This document shows positions 25,098-34,246 of a DNA stretch of 64,000 nucleotides, one piece after another (the stretch's first letter is position 1; every line of letters begins with the position of its first letter). The translations under genes were made by a program, and so were the position numbers. The DNA comes from Vibrio lentus (lineage in GTDB: Bacteria > Pseudomonadota > Gammaproteobacteria > Enterobacterales > Vibrionaceae): positions 806,001 through 870,000 of the forward strand of contig NZ_JAUFQE010000001.1 in NCBI RefSeq assembly GCF_030409755.1, given 5' to 3'. The notes beneath the pieces were generated by a model. That model saw only the letters and a list, made by a program, of their open reading frames with translations, did no database searches and was not told the origin of the DNA.

Positions 25098-25226
25098 AAC
25101 AAAGTGTTAGATGCCTTTAACTATCTATCTGAAGCTACTACATATTTGAACGGATATGTCTGAAGCTTCGGTGTTTTGAGGCTAGATACTTATCCCGTTA
25201 CGTATGTCTGAACTCAATAGTACCCG

Positions 25227-26060
25227 CTACTCGTTACCTTCACTCAAAGCGAACTTGATCTCGTCAGAAGAGAAGCCTTTACGGCTCAACATCGCGTAAG
25301 CCTTTGAACGCTCTTTGTGATCTTTAAGATCATAAGATTTCTTCTGCAATTGTTCTAAACAAGAAGAGTAAAAATCTAGCTGCTCTTCGTTAATTAATCG
25401 GTCGACCAATTGTGGCAATTCAGTCGTGTCGATTTTTCGCTGTCTGAGCTCTTGCTGAATCGCGGTCAAGCCTTTGCCCTTGCGAGCGTACTTGAGTACT
25501 TCTTTCTCTAAATCGGCTTTCTCAGCCTTGATTTGGATATTACTTTTTAGTTCATGCGCTTGTGAGTGCTGGTCAATCGCAACTTTTACTTGCTGATAGC
25601 TAAAACCACGCTTTTGCAGCGTCGCAACCAGCTTTTCACGACTCATGGTAAAGCTTGTGTAGTAATGGTTGATTCGGTCTATCAAGATAGTTTGTTCATC
25701 AATAGACTTTTCGAATGACACCTTATGAATCGCATCAGAAATCACTGAGTCCGTCAGGCCCTTCTTCTTCAGTTTTTCGACAATATATCGAGAACCAAAT
25801 TCACCCGAGAACGCTTGTTCCACAAATTGTTCTGCAAACACTTGGTCAGACTTAAGATACCCAAAGCCTTTCAGGGTACCCAAAGTTTCATCGATCCATT
25901 CTTGATTGTCGGTTTTCACTTTCAGCTTTGCAATCAGCTCGCTTTCCGTCATATCTCGCTGAGTTAAATGCCACATCGCAGAGTTCATGACGCTTTCGAT
26001 TCGGGTCGCTTTTCTAACCGTTGTATTTCTAGTATTTGTTTTTTGCTGTGAATCATCCAT
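25227..26060 (-). CDS. RecX-domain protein (long form)
   Basis: 277 residues, about 110 longer than typical RecX. Repeated three-helix modules characteristic of RecX are visible: RDMTESELIAKLKVK...GFGYLKSDQVFAEQFV, then SRYIVEKLKKKGLTDSVISDAI, and further modules around SREKLVATLQKRGFSYQQVKVAI and KERSKAYAMLSRKGFSSDEIKFAL. RecX proteins bind RecA filaments and restrain them. No recA gene is adjacent, so this is probably a paralogue, not the recA-linked recX. No signal peptide. Stand-alone; the end of MscS terminates before it. Confidence 0.75.
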   Translation of the reverse strand: MDDSQQKTNTRNTTVRKATRIESVMNSAMWHLTQRDMTESELIAKLKVKTDNQEWIDETLGTLKGFGYLKSDQVFAEQFVEQAFSGEFGSRYIVEKLKKKGLTDSVISDAIHKVSFEKSIDEQTILIDRINHYYTSFTMSREKLVATLQKRGFSYQQVKVAIDQHSQAHELKSNIQIKAEKADLEKEVLKYARKGKGLTAIQQELRQRKIDTTELPQLVDRLINEEQLDFYSSCLEQLQKKSYDLKDHKERSKAYAMLSRKGFSSDEIKFALSEGNE

Positions 26061-26162
26061 TCGATTTCAACTGTCCAAACTAAGCCTACCCCATCATAAC
26101 GTAATTCTAAGGTCGGTGAAGTGACATAAAAGAATGAAGCTCAATTTAAACTGACAGCCAAT

Positions 26163-26191
26163 AAAAATGGACGCTTACTCAGCGTCCATTT
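26163..26191 (-). terminator. Terminator after the MscS gene
   Basis: Stem AATGGACGCT / AGCGTCCATT with a 5-base loop; on the minus strand it is followed by a T-rich run. Confidence 0.8.
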
Positions 26192-26243
26192 AATTTCACA
26201 TTAAGAAAAAATCGACCTTAAGCCGTACTTAATTCTTTTCGGA

Positions 26244-27848
26244 TTAGCTCTCTTCGTGATTGTAAACATGTACATCGCGTTGAGGGAATGGAATCGTGAT
26301 GCCTTCTTCATCGAAGCGTTTCTTCACGGTTTCCGTCACATCCCAATACACATCCCAGTAATCGTCGGTTTTAACCCAAGGTCTTACTACGAAATCAACA
26401 GAAGATGTATTCAACGTATGAAGTTTGATCATATGCTCTGGCTTTTTAAGTACTAGAGGGTGCGCAATGATGATGTCATTCAATACCGCTTTTGCTTTAT
26501 CGATATCATCGGAATAACCGATACCAAACACCATGTCCACACGTCTCACACGCTCTGCTGTGATGTTGTTAATAACGTCACCCCAGATCTTGTTGTTCGG
26601 AATAACCAAACGTTGGTTGTCAATGGTTTGGACGGTTGTCGATACTAAGCTCATGTCTTTTACTGTGCCTTGCACGCCAGCAACTTTAACCATGTCACCC
26701 ACATCATAAGGACGGTAGATCAAGATCATCAAACCTGACGCAAAGTTAGACAGCGTATCTTGCAATGCAAAACCAATGATGACACCCGCAACACCGAAAC
26801 CCGTTAATAGTGGTGCTAACTCAATCCCTATTTGAGAAAGGGCAATCAGCAAACCTATAAACACGACCGCTTTAGATGCGATGGATACAAAGAAATCCTG
26901 CATCAGTACGCTGAAGTCCATTTTAGAGTGCGAAACACTCTTACGAACGGTCTTGCGGGCGACGTTAGCAATAAGGCGAGTTATATACAAAATACCGAGA
27001 AACAGAGCGAGTTTAACGATAAAAGAAGGGGTATTTTCGAAAGCCCATGAACTGAACGAACGTAGCCAACCATCTAGCAGTTCAAGTGCGACATCAACAT
27101 CCAACACGTCAGCGTTGATATCACCCGTCGTTGCCAAAAGCACACGCTTGTAAGAGGTCACATCCACGCCATACGGTTCCATTAACGTGATGGTCTCTTC
27201 TAAGCTCGCCACCATAACACTGGTTCGCTCGCTGAATCGTTCAAGTTCCTTTTTAATGACCGCTTTCTCTTCTTCACTGACGAAAGACAGGCGCGCTTCT
27301 AGATCTTGTCGCTGTGTGTCGGTGTAAAGAATGGCATTAGTCAGATATTTAGAACGACCAACAAGTGCCGTTTTAAGTTCACCTTCCGGTACAGCTACAT
27401 CCACACCGCGCTCTTTTGACCAATCTAGTGTCTTAGCAAGCTGCTGATAATAGACATCCATCATCCCGATTCGTTTTTGAATGCGTAACTCTAGACGTTT
27501 TTTAACATCACCTTCAGCCGAACGGTTTTCTTTGCTCATTGAGATGATTTTAACTTCATTCAATGACAGCAATTTTTGTAAGAGTTCAACCTGCTGAGTA
27601 AGAGTGACATCAAGCCCCTCTTTTTTATCTGACGATAACTGTGAAAAGATCTCTTCGCGTAAGGCTTGGTTCTTACGCCTTAATATATCTTCAAGAAAGG
27701 GTTTTTCAGCATCGTGCGCCGTTTCTAGTGTTGCCAGATCGAGCATTAACTGATCTTGTGCTACTGCTATTTTTTCCACGCTTTGCGCAAAACTTCCGAA
27801 TGCGACAAACGCCAACATTAAAAATAGACAACGCCAAACCTTCATCAT
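26244..27848 (-). CDS. Mechanosensitive channel of the MscS family
   Basis: 534 residues. Signal/first helix MKVWRCLFLMLAFVAFGSFA, a long periplasmic coiled-coil region (residues about 25-265), then membrane helices and the MscS pore segment TGFGVAGVIIGFALQDTLSNFASGLMIL, the beta domain (YDVGDMVKVAGVQGTVKDMSLVSTTVQTIDNQRLVIPNN) and the C-terminal cytosolic domain ending PFPQRDVHV. It opens under membrane tension to release solutes on hypo-osmotic shock. The larger N-terminal domain makes it closer to the MscK-like/YbdG-like long forms than to MscS itself. ATGATG at the start; TAGGAAT upstream serves the first ATG. Confidence 0.9.
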   Translation of the reverse strand: MMKVWRCLFLMLAFVAFGSFAQSVEKIAVAQDQLMLDLATLETAHDAEKPFLEDILRRKNQALREEIFSQLSSDKKEGLDVTLTQQVELLQKLLSLNEVKIISMSKENRSAEGDVKKRLELRIQKRIGMMDVYYQQLAKTLDWSKERGVDVAVPEGELKTALVGRSKYLTNAILYTDTQRQDLEARLSFVSEEEKAVIKKELERFSERTSVMVASLEETITLMEPYGVDVTSYKRVLLATTGDINADVLDVDVALELLDGWLRSFSSWAFENTPSFIVKLALFLGILYITRLIANVARKTVRKSVSHSKMDFSVLMQDFFVSIASKAVVFIGLLIALSQIGIELAPLLTGFGVAGVIIGFALQDTLSNFASGLMILIYRPYDVGDMVKVAGVQGTVKDMSLVSTTVQTIDNQRLVIPNNKIWGDVINNITAERVRRVDMVFGIGYSDDIDKAKAVLNDIIIAHPLVLKKPEHMIKLHTLNTSSVDFVVRPWVKTDDYWDVYWDVTETVKKRFDEEGITIPFPQRDVHVYNHEES

Positions 27849-28099
27849 ATTAATTCCTATTAATGTCTAAATTGACCCTCTAAATAGTAGTAAAAAGAAT
27901 ATGGATAACAAGCATTTAAACGTATGTTATGTTAAAAAGTCGCAAAATATCAGCTCGTATCTAATATTTGAGAGTTCCAATCCCCTCTTATGACCTGTAA
28001 AGTACGCAACCAACAAAGAACAACGGCCAATACTTCTTCTCAGGCGCATGTACTAAAACGCCTAAAATCCAATGTTGGCACACAGCAAGAGAGCATAAA

Positions 28100-28348
28100 A
28101 TGAACAACGAACTTGATATTATTGAGACGCTAGAAGAGCTAGAACAATTCCTAATTTCAGTGGAAGCGGGTGGCTTAGGTCTTGAAGGCGTTGAAGGCGT
28201 AGGTATGGCAACCAATAACTCTGATGGTCGTCATTTCGTTGCAGTATTCAACAGCAGTCACAAGGTTTTGCTTGCTCGCTGGATCACTAAAGAAGTATTC
28301 GAAAATGGTAAAGACTTAGTTCGCAACGGCCCTCGTCGTACTCACTAA
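28100..28348 (+). CDS. Small protein of unknown function (82 aa)
   Basis: Acidic, soluble protein MNNELDIIETLEELEQFLIS with a central Gly-rich turn (EAGGLGLEGVEGVGM) and a basic C-terminus (RNGPRRTH). AGAGAG lies before the ATG and a strong terminator follows directly, so it is a genuine single-gene unit. I recognise no family; the composition suggests a cytosolic protein. Confidence 0.65.
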   Translation: MNNELDIIETLEELEQFLISVEAGGLGLEGVEGVGMATNNSDGRHFVAVFNSSHKVLLARWITKEVFENGKDLVRNGPRRTH

Positions 28349-28394
28349 GTGAACCGAGAAAGCCTCTGAATTTCGAGCACTAAGCTCTGATTGA

Positions 28395-28435
28395 AAAAGC
28401 CCAATTCAGTTTCTAACGAGCAATTGGGCTTTTTT
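28395..28435 (+). terminator. Terminator of the 82-residue gene
   Basis: Stem AAGCCCAATT / AATTGGGCTT with a 15-base loop followed by TTTTT. Confidence 0.85.
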
Positions 28436-28861
28436 GTGTCTGCGATTTACTTAATTTTTTTCAAACAAAACCAAGCTGCCCCTCATATATGCGCAACAGG
28501 CGCTTAAAACCGTTACTTGGAAAAAGTTATCTGGCTAAAAAAATTCACTTTAGCTAGAAACAGTCACCTTTGTTAGAAACAAGTCCCTTAGTTAAAAAAC
28601 GATTATCTTGATTAGAAAACGACTACTTTGGTGATAAATCGAGTCACGTTGATGAGAAAAACAGCGGTCAGAGAAAAAGAACAAATTATTATGAACTTAA
28701 GCTGATGCTTGATGCCTCACTCGCTAGGTTTGGCATTTATGCATCCCTTTTGCTTTGACAATTATATGACTTGTAGCTCAGAGCAAAGTTATCTAAGCTA
28801 GCCACAATTCAACGAGATCGCTTTAGCGACTAACGACTAACTGATTCGAATACTGACTGAT
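28436..28861. promoter_or_regulatory. Intergenic region before the scs cluster
   Basis: Holds the repeat array and presumably the promoter of the thiol-redox cluster. TTGACA near 28756 followed about 17 bases later by an A/T-rich stretch is a possible sigma-70 -35 element. No gene seen. Confidence 0.4.
28510..28665. repeat. Degenerate array of about 20-base repeats
   Basis: Seven to eight imperfect units of 19-22 bases with a common core resembling TTGGTTAGAAAACGACTAC, for example TTGTTAGAAACAAGTCCC and TTGATTAGAAAACGACTAC. It lies in the 513-base gap before the scs-type cluster. Confidence 0.6.
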
Positions 28862-29338
28862 TTGCTGAATACACCATTACTTTTCTTATCTAAACAGAAC
28901 CGCCGACAAAAGCATTCGCTTTGGGCGCTGTTCCTTACCGGACTGGTTATCGTAACCTGTCTGGCGAGTACGCTGTCTGCAAACAAAGTAACCTCTTCAG
29001 CTTCCTTAATTGGACAATCAATACTTGTCGGCGCAGAAACCAGCCACCCACAAGCAATCGTCGCATCTTTCGATAAAATGTCTGAGCTCTATGCCAGCGT
29101 TTTTGGTTCAGAAGCTTCTAAAACTCTGTCAGCGCCAAACTCTAGCGCGTGCAGCCTAAGCTCAAAAATGCTCACCTTCGCGACACCTAAAACAGGTTGG
29201 CTGATTCCTTTTATCCTGTTTATTGCTGTTGCGTACAGCCTATCACCGCACATCTCGAGATTGTCTAGAGATAACCATCGCTCTTCTCGACCTACAAAAC
29301 ACCGCTTACATCTAAAGCACTGTATATTTAGAGAGTAA
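28862..29338 (+). CDS. Small membrane/secreted protein ahead of scsB (ScsA-position)
   Basis: Up to 158 residues. One hydrophobic N-terminal helix (SLWALFLTGLVIVTCLASTL) and a second near residue 115 (WLIPFILFIAVAYSLSP), then a basic tail ending in HLKHCIFRE. Small proteins of this layout with a C-terminal 'CxFxE' tail occur ahead of ScsB in copper-tolerance clusters; I place it there by position, not by certain homology. The start is uncertain: TTG 28862 follows an in-frame stop only 22 bases earlier and has no clear ribosome site. Forms a short operon with scsB, 47 bases on. Confidence 0.5.
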   Translation: MLNTPLLFLSKQNRRQKHSLWALFLTGLVIVTCLASTLSANKVTSSASLIGQSILVGAETSHPQAIVASFDKMSELYASVFGSEASKTLSAPNSSACSLSSKMLTFATPKTGWLIPFILFIAVAYSLSPHISRLSRDNHRSSRPTKHRLHLKHCIFRE

Positions 29339-29385
29339 ATAACCGGGCTACTACACCCTTTTATTTATTTTTTGGAGATACATTT

Positions 29386-31497
29386 GTGTACAACACACTA
29401 CTAACTAAGTTTGTCGATTCGTTGGCATTCTGCATGCGTACATGCGCGAAAACGCTAGTCACTGCCCTTTTGGTTATGACGTCATTTACTGCTTTGGCAC
29501 AGACTACGGGCTGGCTCAGCGTACCTGAACATCCACCAGTCAAGATGCGAATGATGTCGACGGGTGAACAATCGGACGACGGTTCTAAGATTCAAACCGT
29601 GCTGGATGTCGTTCTCGACGGCGATTGGAAAACCTATTGGCGTAGCCCCGGCGAAGGTGGTATCCCGCCAAGTTGGGACTGGTCTGGTTCAACAAACATA
29701 GAGTCGGTAGAGTGGCATTGGCCGATCCCTAAGTACTACGAACAACTGGACGTGATGACGTTAGGCTACAAAAAACACGTCAGCTTTCCCGTTACGTTGA
29801 CACTGAAAGACAACACGAAACCAGCACTGTTCAAGGCGTCGTTCACCTTTCCGTCGTGTACCAATATCTGTGTGTTAACCGATTACGACATCGAACTGCC
29901 AATTGATCCGCAAACATTAGAGCTCGATGAAGAAGCGATGTTCTTGTTCAATCAAGGCATGAGCCAATCTCCACGAGAAGCTAACCGCACTTCAGTGAAC
30001 GGCCTGTTCTGGGATAAAAGCAAACAACAACTGGTTACTCAGCTAACAAGTAAGGAAGGCTGGGATAAACCGATGGTATTGATTGATGGACAAGAAGTGC
30101 TTGATGATTTCTTCTCTCCACCAACCGTCCACATCACAGACAATACAATGACCGCAGTATTCGATGTGAGTAACTGGATCGGCGAGGTCGACTTAACGGA
30201 TCGCACAGTGAGTGTTACCGTTTCAGATACTAACTTTGCCGAAGAGATGACCGCGCAAGTTGGGTCAGAGCCGATAGCTTACCAAACAAGCAACAACAGC
30301 TTTCTAGTCATGCTTGGCTTTGCGTTAGTGGGCGGTTTGATCCTCAACATCATGCCGTGTGTTCTACCCGTATTAGGGATGAAGCTAAACAGCATCATTC
30401 AGAACCAAGGTGCTTCAAACCGCCACATCCGACTCTCATTCCTAGCGTCTGCTGCCGGTGTTATCACTTCGTTTGCGCTGCTAGCTCTAGGCATGACCGT
30501 TCTAAAAATGGGTGGCAATGCGATTGGTTGGGGAATCCAGTTCCAAAATGTTTGGTTCATCGGGTTCATGCTGATCATTACCCTACTGTTCTCAGTTAAC
30601 CTACTCGGTCTATTCGAATTCAGGCTTCCGTCAGGCTTAAACACTTGGATGGCAACCAAAGGCGACGACTCACATTCCGGTCACTTCATCCAAGGCATGT
30701 TTGCGACACTATTGGCGACGCCTTGCAGCGCTCCATTCCTAGGAACCGCAGTGGCTTATGCTCTGGGCGCAAGTTACCAAGAGTTGTGGGCTATCTTTAT
30801 CGCACTCGGCATTGGTATGAGCGCACCTTGGTTGATCTTCGCGTTATTCCCAAGCCTAACTAAATTGCTGCCAAAACCGGGCGCGTGGATGTTCAAAGTT
30901 AAGTTGGTATTCGGCTTAATGATGTTCATCACCAGTCTGTGGTTAACAAGCCTACTGAGCCCATTCATTGGCAAGTTCCCAACCATCTTGTTGTCACTGT
31001 TTATCGTCGTTTCAGTGTTAATTTGGATTGGCATGAAATTAGGGCGCAAGGTACTGATTCCTATCATGGCAACCACAACCTTGGTATTTGGTGCTGCATT
31101 GATCGTCGGTAGTGTTACTGCTGATAACTGGGCAACGCCAATTGTCGATAACCTTGATTGGCAGAAGCTGGATGCGAAACAAATCCCTCAGTTGGTCGAA
31201 GAAGGAAAAACCGTCTTTGTCGACGTGACTGCTGAATGGTGTATCACCTGTAAAGCCAACAAAATTGGCGTCATTCTTCAAGATCCTGTCTACAGCCACC
31301 TGCAACAAGAAGACATTGTTTTGATGAAAGGCGATTGGACAACACCAAGTGAAAGTGTCACTCAATACTTACAAAGTAATGGGCGATTTGGTGTGCCATT
31401 TAATATCGTTTATGGCCCGAGCTATAAAAATGGTATTCCATTGCCCGTGATTCTAGACAGTGACACTGTTATTCAAGCCATCGACGCTGCGAGATAA
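29386..31497 (+). CDS. scsB: ScsB-like thiol-disulphide reductase (DsbD family)
   Basis: 703 residues of the inner membrane. After a signal peptide, an N-terminal periplasmic domain (residues about 45-280, with SCTNIC) is followed by the eight-helix DsbD core whose two membrane cysteines lie in MPCVLPVLG and ATPCSAPFLG, and a C-terminal thioredoxin domain with WCITC. It carries electrons from cytosolic thioredoxin to periplasmic partners, here presumably ScsC and ScsD. Start GTG 29386 has GGAGA upstream. The larger N-terminal domain separates it from DsbD and fits ScsB, the copper/peroxide-stress version. Confidence 0.83.
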   Translation: MYNTLLTKFVDSLAFCMRTCAKTLVTALLVMTSFTALAQTTGWLSVPEHPPVKMRMMSTGEQSDDGSKIQTVLDVVLDGDWKTYWRSPGEGGIPPSWDWSGSTNIESVEWHWPIPKYYEQLDVMTLGYKKHVSFPVTLTLKDNTKPALFKASFTFPSCTNICVLTDYDIELPIDPQTLELDEEAMFLFNQGMSQSPREANRTSVNGLFWDKSKQQLVTQLTSKEGWDKPMVLIDGQEVLDDFFSPPTVHITDNTMTAVFDVSNWIGEVDLTDRTVSVTVSDTNFAEEMTAQVGSEPIAYQTSNNSFLVMLGFALVGGLILNIMPCVLPVLGMKLNSIIQNQGASNRHIRLSFLASAAGVITSFALLALGMTVLKMGGNAIGWGIQFQNVWFIGFMLIITLLFSVNLLGLFEFRLPSGLNTWMATKGDDSHSGHFIQGMFATLLATPCSAPFLGTAVAYALGASYQELWAIFIALGIGMSAPWLIFALFPSLTKLLPKPGAWMFKVKLVFGLMMFITSLWLTSLLSPFIGKFPTILLSLFIVVSVLIWIGMKLGRKVLIPIMATTTLVFGAALIVGSVTADNWATPIVDNLDWQKLDAKQIPQLVEEGKTVFVDVTAEWCITCKANKIGVILQDPVYSHLQQEDIVLMKGDWTTPSESVTQYLQSNGRFGVPFNIVYGPSYKNGIPLPVILDSDTVIQAIDAAR

Positions 31498-31500
31498 TTG

Positions 31501-32070
31501 ATGAAGACGCCCAACAACGAACAAAAGCCTAGCTCTGCTGAAGATAACGCTGTAAAGGCTGAAACCAAAAAGCCAAGCCGTCTTAAGAAGTGGGGAAAGG
31601 AACTCGTTTCAATGATACTGATCGTTGGCGTGGTTTCGTTTGCCATGGATTTTTACCACAGCAGAAGCATGCCTCAAGGAGACGCGATTCCAATCGTGGG
31701 TCAGTCGATCCAAGGTGAGGATATTGATGTTATCGAGCTAAGCAAAAGCGGTAAGCCCGTTATTGTCTATTTTTGGGCGACTTGGTGTAGCGCGTGCAAA
31801 TTGGTGAGCCCGACGGTTAATAGCTTCAGCGACTCCCATCAAGTAGTTTCTGTCGCACTTTCATCTGGCCCTGACGAACGTGTTCAGCGCTTCTTAGGCG
31901 CCAAAGAGTATGACTTCCCTGTTATCAATGATCTCTCTGGATCGATCAGCAGAAGTTGGGGAGTCAATGTCACGCCAAGTATTGTCATCATCAAAGATGG
32001 AAAGATTAGCAGTATCGCAACCGGCGTTACTTCCCCTATTGGCCTGTGGTTAAGAACCTACTTTGCATAA
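31501..32070 (+). CDS. scsD: ScsD-like membrane-anchored thioredoxin
   Basis: About 189 residues. One N-terminal membrane helix (VSMILIVGVVSFAMDFY) anchors a periplasmic thioredoxin-fold domain with the active site WCSAC (ATWCSACKLVSP) and the cis-Pro loop VTPSIV. ATG 31501 directly follows the scsB stop by three bases, so they are coupled. Likely a reductase accepting electrons from ScsB. A TlpA/ResA-type protein is the alternative, but the neighbours favour ScsD. Confidence 0.78.
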   Translation: MKTPNNEQKPSSAEDNAVKAETKKPSRLKKWGKELVSMILIVGVVSFAMDFYHSRSMPQGDAIPIVGQSIQGEDIDVIELSKSGKPVIVYFWATWCSACKLVSPTVNSFSDSHQVVSVALSSGPDERVQRFLGAKEYDFPVINDLSGSISRSWGVNVTPSIVIIKDGKISSIATGVTSPIGLWLRTYFA

Positions 32071-32139
32071 CTCGCTCACTAAGAAAAACAGAGCAGAGCA
32101 AATGAACCGATTAAAGCCAATTTAACAAACAATAATACC

Positions 32140-32165
32140 GTGAGCGCGACCCAAAACGCGCTCAC
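32140..32165 (+). other. Strong hairpin between scsD and scsC without a T-run
   Basis: GTGAGCGCG / CGCGCTCAC, nine perfect pairs, 8-base loop, in the 123-base gap. The next bases are GATTATC, not T, so it is not a typical terminator; it could stabilise or divide the transcript. Confidence 0.6.
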
Positions 32166-32193
32166 GATTATCAAGAATTAGAGAATAAACAAC

Positions 32194-32913
32194 ATGAAAA
32201 AACATCTGATTAGCACACTGATTTTAGGCTCACTAATGAGCACAAGTGCCTTCGCTGAGTTAAGCACAGAACAAACCCAGCAACTCGAAGAAATTAACCA
32301 GTTCCTGAAGGAGAATCCTTCTACGATTTCAGGGCTGCATACAAGTTTAGAGCAGTATGTCGCTGGTCAAGCGCAAGCAAAGAAAGCTCAAGCAGAGAGT
32401 CACGACTGGTTGTATAACAATGACGCTCACCCAATCACGAGCAACCCTGACGGAAAATCAGTCATCGTTAACTTCACTGACTACAACTGCCCTTTCTGTA
32501 AACGCTTAGAGAAAGGCTTAGTGAAATTAGCTTCTGAAAATAGTGATATCAAAATCATCAATGTGTACTTGTCATTTAAGCAGCAACAAGTAGATGGCCT
32601 TGATACCAATGCAGCTCTATACGCGATGAAAGTATGGAAGGATAACCCAGCAGCCTTCCCTGAAGTCAACAGACTGCTGATGGCAAAAAGTGGTAGCCAT
32701 ACAAAATCTTCACTACAAGCTGTGGCGAAGAAAACGGGAACAGAAGCCCAGTTGGACACTACAGATGAACAAAAGAACACGCTAATGACCAACCATCAAA
32801 CCTTTAGCGCTCTGGGTTTAACAGGAACGCCAACGATGATGATGAATGATCAGGTGCTACCGGGCTATGTACCTTACGATCGACTAAAAGATATTGTGGA
32901 TGATGCTTTTTAA
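32194..32913 (+). CDS. scsC: ScsC-like periplasmic disulphide isomerase (DsbA/DsbG fold)
   Basis: 239 residues. Signal peptide MKKHLISTLILGSLMSTSAFA, a short N-terminal helical segment (possible oligomerisation, residues 25-60), then a DsbA-like thioredoxin domain with active site CPFC (DYNCPFCKRL) and cis-Pro TGTPT. It protects or isomerises disulphides in periplasmic proteins and receives electrons from ScsB. A terminator follows. The order B-D-C differs from the Salmonella A-B-C-D order. Confidence 0.8.
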   Translation: MKKHLISTLILGSLMSTSAFAELSTEQTQQLEEINQFLKENPSTISGLHTSLEQYVAGQAQAKKAQAESHDWLYNNDAHPITSNPDGKSVIVNFTDYNCPFCKRLEKGLVKLASENSDIKIINVYLSFKQQQVDGLDTNAALYAMKVWKDNPAAFPEVNRLLMAKSGSHTKSSLQAVAKKTGTEAQLDTTDEQKNTLMTNHQTFSALGLTGTPTMMMNDQVLPGYVPYDRLKDIVDDAF

Positions 32914-32954
32914 TCAAGTTTAGATAGAGATAAAGATTCGAAAGAAAAGAGAAT

Positions 32955-32990
32955 AAAAAGCCGACTAGCGTAACTCGCAGTCGGCTTTTT
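32955..32990 (+). terminator. Terminator of the scs cluster
   Basis: AAAAAGCCGACT / AGTCGGCTTTTT, loop of 12, with T-run. Confidence 0.88.
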
Positions 32991-33147
32991 CATGAGCTTA
33001 AGATGATGTTTTCCGATATTATTTTTGAAACAAAAAAGCAGTCGAAGTGTCACCATCTCGCAATGGGTTCTTAATTTAATCTCGTTACTCTAAGAGCAGT
33101 TATGTCGAAGAGTCCAAAGACGTGTTAACTCTAGACAACTGTCCTTT

Positions 33148-33174
33148 GACCGAGCTCTGCTCGGTCTTTTTTTT
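33148..33174 (+). terminator. Isolated intrinsic terminator
   Basis: GACCGAG / CTCGGTC, 5-base loop and eight T. It follows the scs terminator by about 155 bases with no protein gene in between. Confidence 0.82.
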
Positions 33175-33226
33175 CCACTTCAAATAACGGAAAATTTAAC
33201 TGATCCTGCGACTTTCTAACTTAGGC

Positions 33227-34246
33227 CTAGCTCAATAAGCGGCAAACAAGCGCCCCCGGCTCCCTTAATGCATCCACATTATAGCTAAGTACACGCCCTG
33301 CAGACGGCGCGTGATAGCGACGGCATTCGTTACCAAATGCATCATATTGAATCGCTAACAATTCACCTTGTTCTACGCTTTGTAGGAGTTCAACCTGAGG
33401 TAGAACAAAACCACCGATATCGGCACGAATAGACACAACATTGTTGCCTTCGATCCAATCAAGATAGGGAAGTTGCTTAGGCTCTGTTATTTGCTCACCG
33501 ACAGCCTCAGACATCTCATAGTAAGACAGCATATTAAGCACGCCATCGACTGCCCTTTGAATCATGTCAGGCTGAGTAAATTTACCCATCCCTACTTCGA
33601 CCGTGATACTTGGGATACCACTTCGATTCCATACTGTTTCTAAGATACCTGGGTCACCGGGGTCATTGAGCACGCAATCGGGTTGCATTAATCTCGCCAT
33701 CTCCAAGCATTGATCAATCCGGTAATCAGCAAAAACATAGAGAGGATAAACCGCACCACGCGTTTGGGTATGAAGATCAACCGCGAACGTTGCATTGTGC
33801 TTGAGTAAGCGCTCCCATAATGAAGCCACAAAACGCTCGGCAGCTAAACCATGGGCATCACCAGGGAAAAGTCGATTGAGATTAGCCGGACATGAACCCG
33901 GATCAGAAGAAATAAAATCGCGACTATGATTTAACAAACCAGACAAGTTGACCGTAGGCACAATAGTCACGGTGCCAGTTAAGTTCTTGCCAACGAGATC
34001 TCTGATAATTTGTTGAGCAGCCAACACACCATTCAACTCATCACCATGAATACCGGCGGTGATCATCAACTTTGGGCCATCTTGGCTTCCTTTAAAAACA
34101 GACACTGGCATATTTTTCGGTTGCCCTAGTCCATCGCTGGTCACTTGGAACCAAAACTGATGTTCCCCAGTAGGTAAGTCGTCCACATTCAAGACTCCAA
34201 TAACTTGTCTACCTTGTAAAACGTCACCTAAGTACTCTGTTTTCAT
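33227..34246 (-). CDS. Succinylglutamate desuccinylase/aspartoacylase-family zinc deacylase
   Basis: 339 residues. Zinc ligands in GIHGDELNG (His/Glu) and DLHTQTRG (His), plus the catalytic Glu in TVEVGMG, fit the M14-like AstE/AspA family, which hydrolyses N-acyl amino acids. The C-terminal domain (IRADIGGFVLPQVELLQSVEQG) is the beta-domain of the family. The surroundings give no arginine-degradation genes, so it is probably not AstE of the AST pathway; substrate unknown. Stand-alone, starting with GAGAGG upstream of the ATG. Confidence 0.83.
   Translation of the reverse strand: MKTEYLGDVLQGRQVIGVLNVDDLPTGEHQFWFQVTSDGLGQPKNMPVSVFKGSQDGPKLMITAGIHGDELNGVLAAQQIIRDLVGKNLTGTVTIVPTVNLSGLLNHSRDFISSDPGSCPANLNRLFPGDAHGLAAERFVASLWERLLKHNATFAVDLHTQTRGAVYPLYVFADYRIDQCLEMARLMQPDCVLNDPGDPGILETVWNRSGIPSITVEVGMGKFTQPDMIQRAVDGVLNMLSYYEMSEAVGEQITEPKQLPYLDWIEGNNVVSIRADIGGFVLPQVELLQSVEQGELLAIQYDAFGNECRRYHAPSAGRVLSYNVDALREPGALVCRLLS

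Noticed and set aside
25098..25226. Direct repeat of TCTGAAGCT near 25130-25165 as an operator
   Set aside because: Downstream of the LuxR gene end and of a minus-strand gene end; no regulatory logic visible.
33003..33074. 23-codon frame on the plus strand before the isolated terminator
   Set aside because: No ribosome site and too short to separate from chance; the region is better treated as a possible RNA.
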